From the NCBI RefSeq assembly GCF_900176365.1, contig NZ_FWXY01000017.1, forward strand, positions 60,242 to 124,241: a DNA stretch of 64,000 bases. The letters are read 5' to 3'. The notes under the pieces were generated by a model. That model saw nothing but the letters and a program-made list of their open reading frames with translations, did not search any database and had not been told where the DNA came from. The DNA comes from Desulfocicer vacuolatum DSM 3385 (GTDB lineage: Bacteria; Desulfobacterota; Desulfobacteria; Desulfobacterales; Desulfobacteraceae). Made by a program: the position numbers and the translations under genes. Below, in pieces: positions 62,144 through 64,000 of this stretch (within the stretch, counting starts at the first letter, position 1; each line of letters begins with the position of its first letter).

Positions 62144-62228
62144 AACAAGTAATGGGATCACATCTTGATTAGTGATTAACGTACTTATTCCCGGATCAAG
62201 ATGTGCCCCCCATTTCCTCCTACTTGTT
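62144..62228. repeat. Large interrupted inverted repeat
   Basis: AACAAGTA (62144-62151) pairs with TACTTGTT (62221-62228), and CACATCTTGAT (62159-62169) with ATCAAGATGTG (62195-62205). The arrangement of two paired boxes around a short centre resembles an attC site in plan, but the outer boxes do not fit the attC core. Confidence 0.5.
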
Positions 62229-62307
62229 AGTCTGGCTCTTCCCAGCTCCAATAAAACTCCATTCTAAAAACCGGAATTTTCACAACCATTGATTTGTTAG
62301 CACGGTG

Positions 62308-62685
62308 TTAGATCACCTCTACATTTACAAACATCTCTGTAGAAGCATTTATTAGTTCTTTGTGTTCCTCATCAGTGGTTTCATCATATTCAATGTTGAC
62401 TTTATATTTATCATTCGGGCCATATTTTACGGTAAATGAACTGCGACCTATGACAACACTGTTTACAATATAGTGACCAATTAAATTCTCGTCATCGCTT
62501 TCGATGTAGGATTTTCTACTGGGAAATTCAAAATCGTGTTGAATCAGAAAAAAATGGCCGAGAGAATCCATCACTTGATCTACATCTGTTGGATCTTCTG
62601 GCTCAGCCGGATCGTCATCAAATCCTATTTGATAATAATCGCCACTTATAGAAACATATGCCCTTTTATACTTTAATTTTTTCAT
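62308..62685 (-). CDS. Hypothetical protein
   Basis: A 125-residue acidic soluble protein with no recognised family (starts MKKLKYKRAYVSISGDYY, ends EMFVNVEVI). It has a plausible ATG with GGAGC upstream and normal codon use. Sequence around both ends (GTTAGCA at 62296-62302; GTGCTAACGAC near 62698 with a CTGCGG/CCGCAG hairpin) resembles partial integron cassette boundaries. Confidence 0.55.
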   Translation of the reverse strand: MKKLKYKRAYVSISGDYYQIGFDDDPAEPEDPTDVDQVMDSLGHFFLIQHDFEFPSRKSYIESDDENLIGHYIVNSVVIGRSSFTVKYGPNDKYKVNIEYDETTDEEHKELINASTEMFVNVEVI

Positions 62686-63052
62686 AGTAGCTCCATAGTG
62701 CTAACGACCTAAATCTGCGGCTTGTCCGCAGCATTTGACTTGTTTGAAATTTGTAGTGCAATAATTAAGGTGACCCCAGCCCTGCTATTGTTTTGTTTGA
62801 AATAGTTTAAACTGGCCTAAACCTAAAACAAGCGTGTTCATTAAGGTTCGATCGTGGACATTTTCGATAATTCCATATAGATACTTTTGAAACGAAGTTG
62901 AAAAAAACAAGAAAAAAAAGAGCGCAACTCTCCCTAAGAAATATTTGTGTTACAATTTTTAGTCATGATCACTTGGTGCCTTCCTTTTGCTATGATTGGG
63001 TTATGACTCACCATTTCAACCCGTTTAAAATGGCTGTCCGTTTATCCCTTGA
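62686..63052. other. Intergenic region beside the IS1380-type element
   Basis: No gene is seen in these 367 bases. They include a CTGCGG-CTTGT-CCGCAG hairpin near 62718, which may be part of a cassette boundary, and the presumed end of the insertion sequence. The exact inverted repeat of the element could not be placed without its other end. Confidence 0.5.
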
Positions 63053-64000
63053 TTATGAAAATTCAAATTTTTTCAAAAGGAAAAGAAAATTGAAAACATG
63101 GTTGAGTTGATTATTATATCCGACAATCCGATAGACAATTTTTCTGGATTTTTTGATAATCAGACATGGAATATTAATAAAGGTACGGATGAATCGCTTA
63201 AATTCCATTTTCATAATCTGATTCCCCAGAACCCGGTAAGGCATCAACATTCCATACCATGCTTTGAGATCCCATGCCAAGGCGGCTATGACCATATAGG
63301 CCCAATTGGAATTCAGTGTGTTTGAAGGCGCTTTCAGGGCTTGAACTCCATTCTTCAACTGTTCAATGTCGTTTTCATGGTTTGCCCGATCCCGATAAAG
63401 ATGAATCAATGATTCCGTACTTTTGACCTGGTCATTGGTGATATAGAAAAAAAATCGACAATCATCAAAAAGTTGTTCCTCTCCTTTTGAGACATTGATT
63501 ATTTTTCTGATAGCGATCATTCGATATGATTTCTGGCATTTTCCCGGCTGATACTCAAATTCAGCAAAAAATTCGCATTCGGTCTGAAGATTTTTAAATT
63601 TTCTATTTTTTACTACCTGGGCCTTTATGTTTTCCGGTTTTTCACGTTCCTGAGTCTTTATCACCCGCTGAGGTTTATTGAACAACTGCCATTCTGTTTC
63701 TGAGATATCACAGGCTTTTTTTATCAAATTCTTTTTGGCATCCATACCAAAGATAAAGGTGCACCTTTCATCCCATCTGTCAAAATTGCCGGTCAGGCTA
63801 AAATCTGTATCCCCGCGCAGTATCACTTTTTCAAAATCAGGGCAAACAAGGTCAAGGCTTTTATCAATCCAGTGGGCTGATCCAAGGTGAGATGGCGCAT
63901 TTCCTGATCGATTGACAATGTAAAGGGGTTCGCGGGTTCTATTCAATGAGACAATCAAAGGAGCATAGCCCCATATCCCTTTATAAGAAATATCCATCCC
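63053..64000 (-). CDS. IS1380-family transposase, 5' part cut by the window edge
   Basis: The 316 visible codons are the C-terminal part of a DDE transposase. GMDISYKGIWGYAPLIVSLN contains the first catalytic Asp region, ILRGDTDFS the second, and YRDRANHENDIEQLKNG the Glu. NWAYMVIAALAWDLKAWYGML is typical of IS1380. The frame is open to the edge, so the start lies beyond 64000. An ATG at 63997 is internal, not a start. Confidence 0.85.
   Translation of the reverse strand, partial: GMDISYKGIWGYAPLIVSLNRTREPLYIVNRSGNAPSHLGSAHWIDKSLDLVCPDFEKVILRGDTDFSLTGNFDRWDERCTFIFGMDAKKNLIKKACDISETEWQLFNKPQRVIKTQEREKPENIKAQVVKNRKFKNLQTECEFFAEFEYQPGKCQKSYRMIAIRKIINVSKGEEQLFDDCRFFFYITNDQVKSTESLIHLYRDRANHENDIEQLKNGVQALKAPSNTLNSNWAYMVIAALAWDLKAWYGMLMPYRVLGNQIMKMEFKRFIRTFINIPCLIIKKSRKIVYRIVGYNNQLNHVFNFLFLLKKFEFS

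Noticed and set aside
63997..64000. Start codon of the IS1380-type transposase at 63997
   Set aside because: In this family GMDISYKG is internal; the frame is open to the edge of the window.

Overview
The window reads as a chromosome segment of a strictly anaerobic, sulfate-reducer-like deltaproteobacterium (Desulfobacteraceae type). This is inferred from gene content: multihaem c-type cytochromes, an NrfD/PsrB quinone module, carbon monoxide dehydrogenase, ferredoxin-dependent 2-oxoacid oxidoreductase, rubredoxin:oxygen oxidoreductase, desulfoferrodoxin, several rubrerythrins, sigma-54 control and use of selenocysteine. No rRNA, tRNA or CRISPR array was seen.

Layout. 1-4.9 kb: two related LivK-type binding proteins and a hybrid histidine kinase. 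5-9.1 kb (minus): a periplasmic redox operon of a Tat-exported ferredoxin, an NrfD-type membrane subunit and a 13-haem cytochrome. The cytochrome reads through an in-frame TGA at 6301-6303 that replaces the Cys of octahaem tetrathionate-reductase relatives and is followed by a SECIS-like hairpin. A divergent sigma-54 activator (9456) faces a good -24/-12 promoter. 11.8-16.1 kb: a double binding protein, histidine kinase and response regulator. 16.1-18.1 kb: ornithine aminotransferase bracketed by inverted palindromic repeats. 19.7-25.7 kb: oxygen and peroxide defence (NADH:rubredoxin-type reductase, rubrerythrin, desulfoferrodoxin, selenocysteine peroxiredoxin, DsrE protein, ferritin-like protein, Roo flavoprotein, rubredoxin). 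26-37 kb: DUF3047 protein, kinase-like protein, flavodoxin, TauE exporter, FMN oxidoreductase, KorAB, glutaredoxin, ferredoxin:thioredoxin reductase, citrate synthase, rubredoxin-DUF2231 protein, K+ channel. 37-49.5 kb: ferritin-like protein, CooS, pentahaem cytochrome, ExoIII, TrxC, a selenocysteine rhodanese-rubrerythrin fusion, a flavoprotein of the family found joined to SelD, a TVP38-flavoprotein fusion and a trihaem cytochrome. 50-57.9 kb: CpxRA-like system with a CpxR-type box before an OFA transporter, a CoA-disulfide-reductase-like flavoprotein with a TetR regulator, CBS proteins and an Fe-S protein. 58-64 kb: accessory DNA with a REP-type transposase, toxin-antitoxin genes and fragments, an integron attC-like site, a methyltransferase, a lipoprotein hydrolase and part of an IS1380-type transposase.

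Together the genes describe an anaerobe that moves electrons through periplasmic cytochromes and low-potential ferredoxin and invests heavily in removing O2, superoxide and peroxide. Three separate genes carry an in-frame TGA at a known or family-conserved Cys position, each with a hairpin at the bacterial SECIS distance. At least six repeat families occupy the intergenic DNA. The commonest (repeat A, about 90 bp) usually lies directly behind a stop codon, in the orientation of the gene, and four times supplies the stop codon itself.
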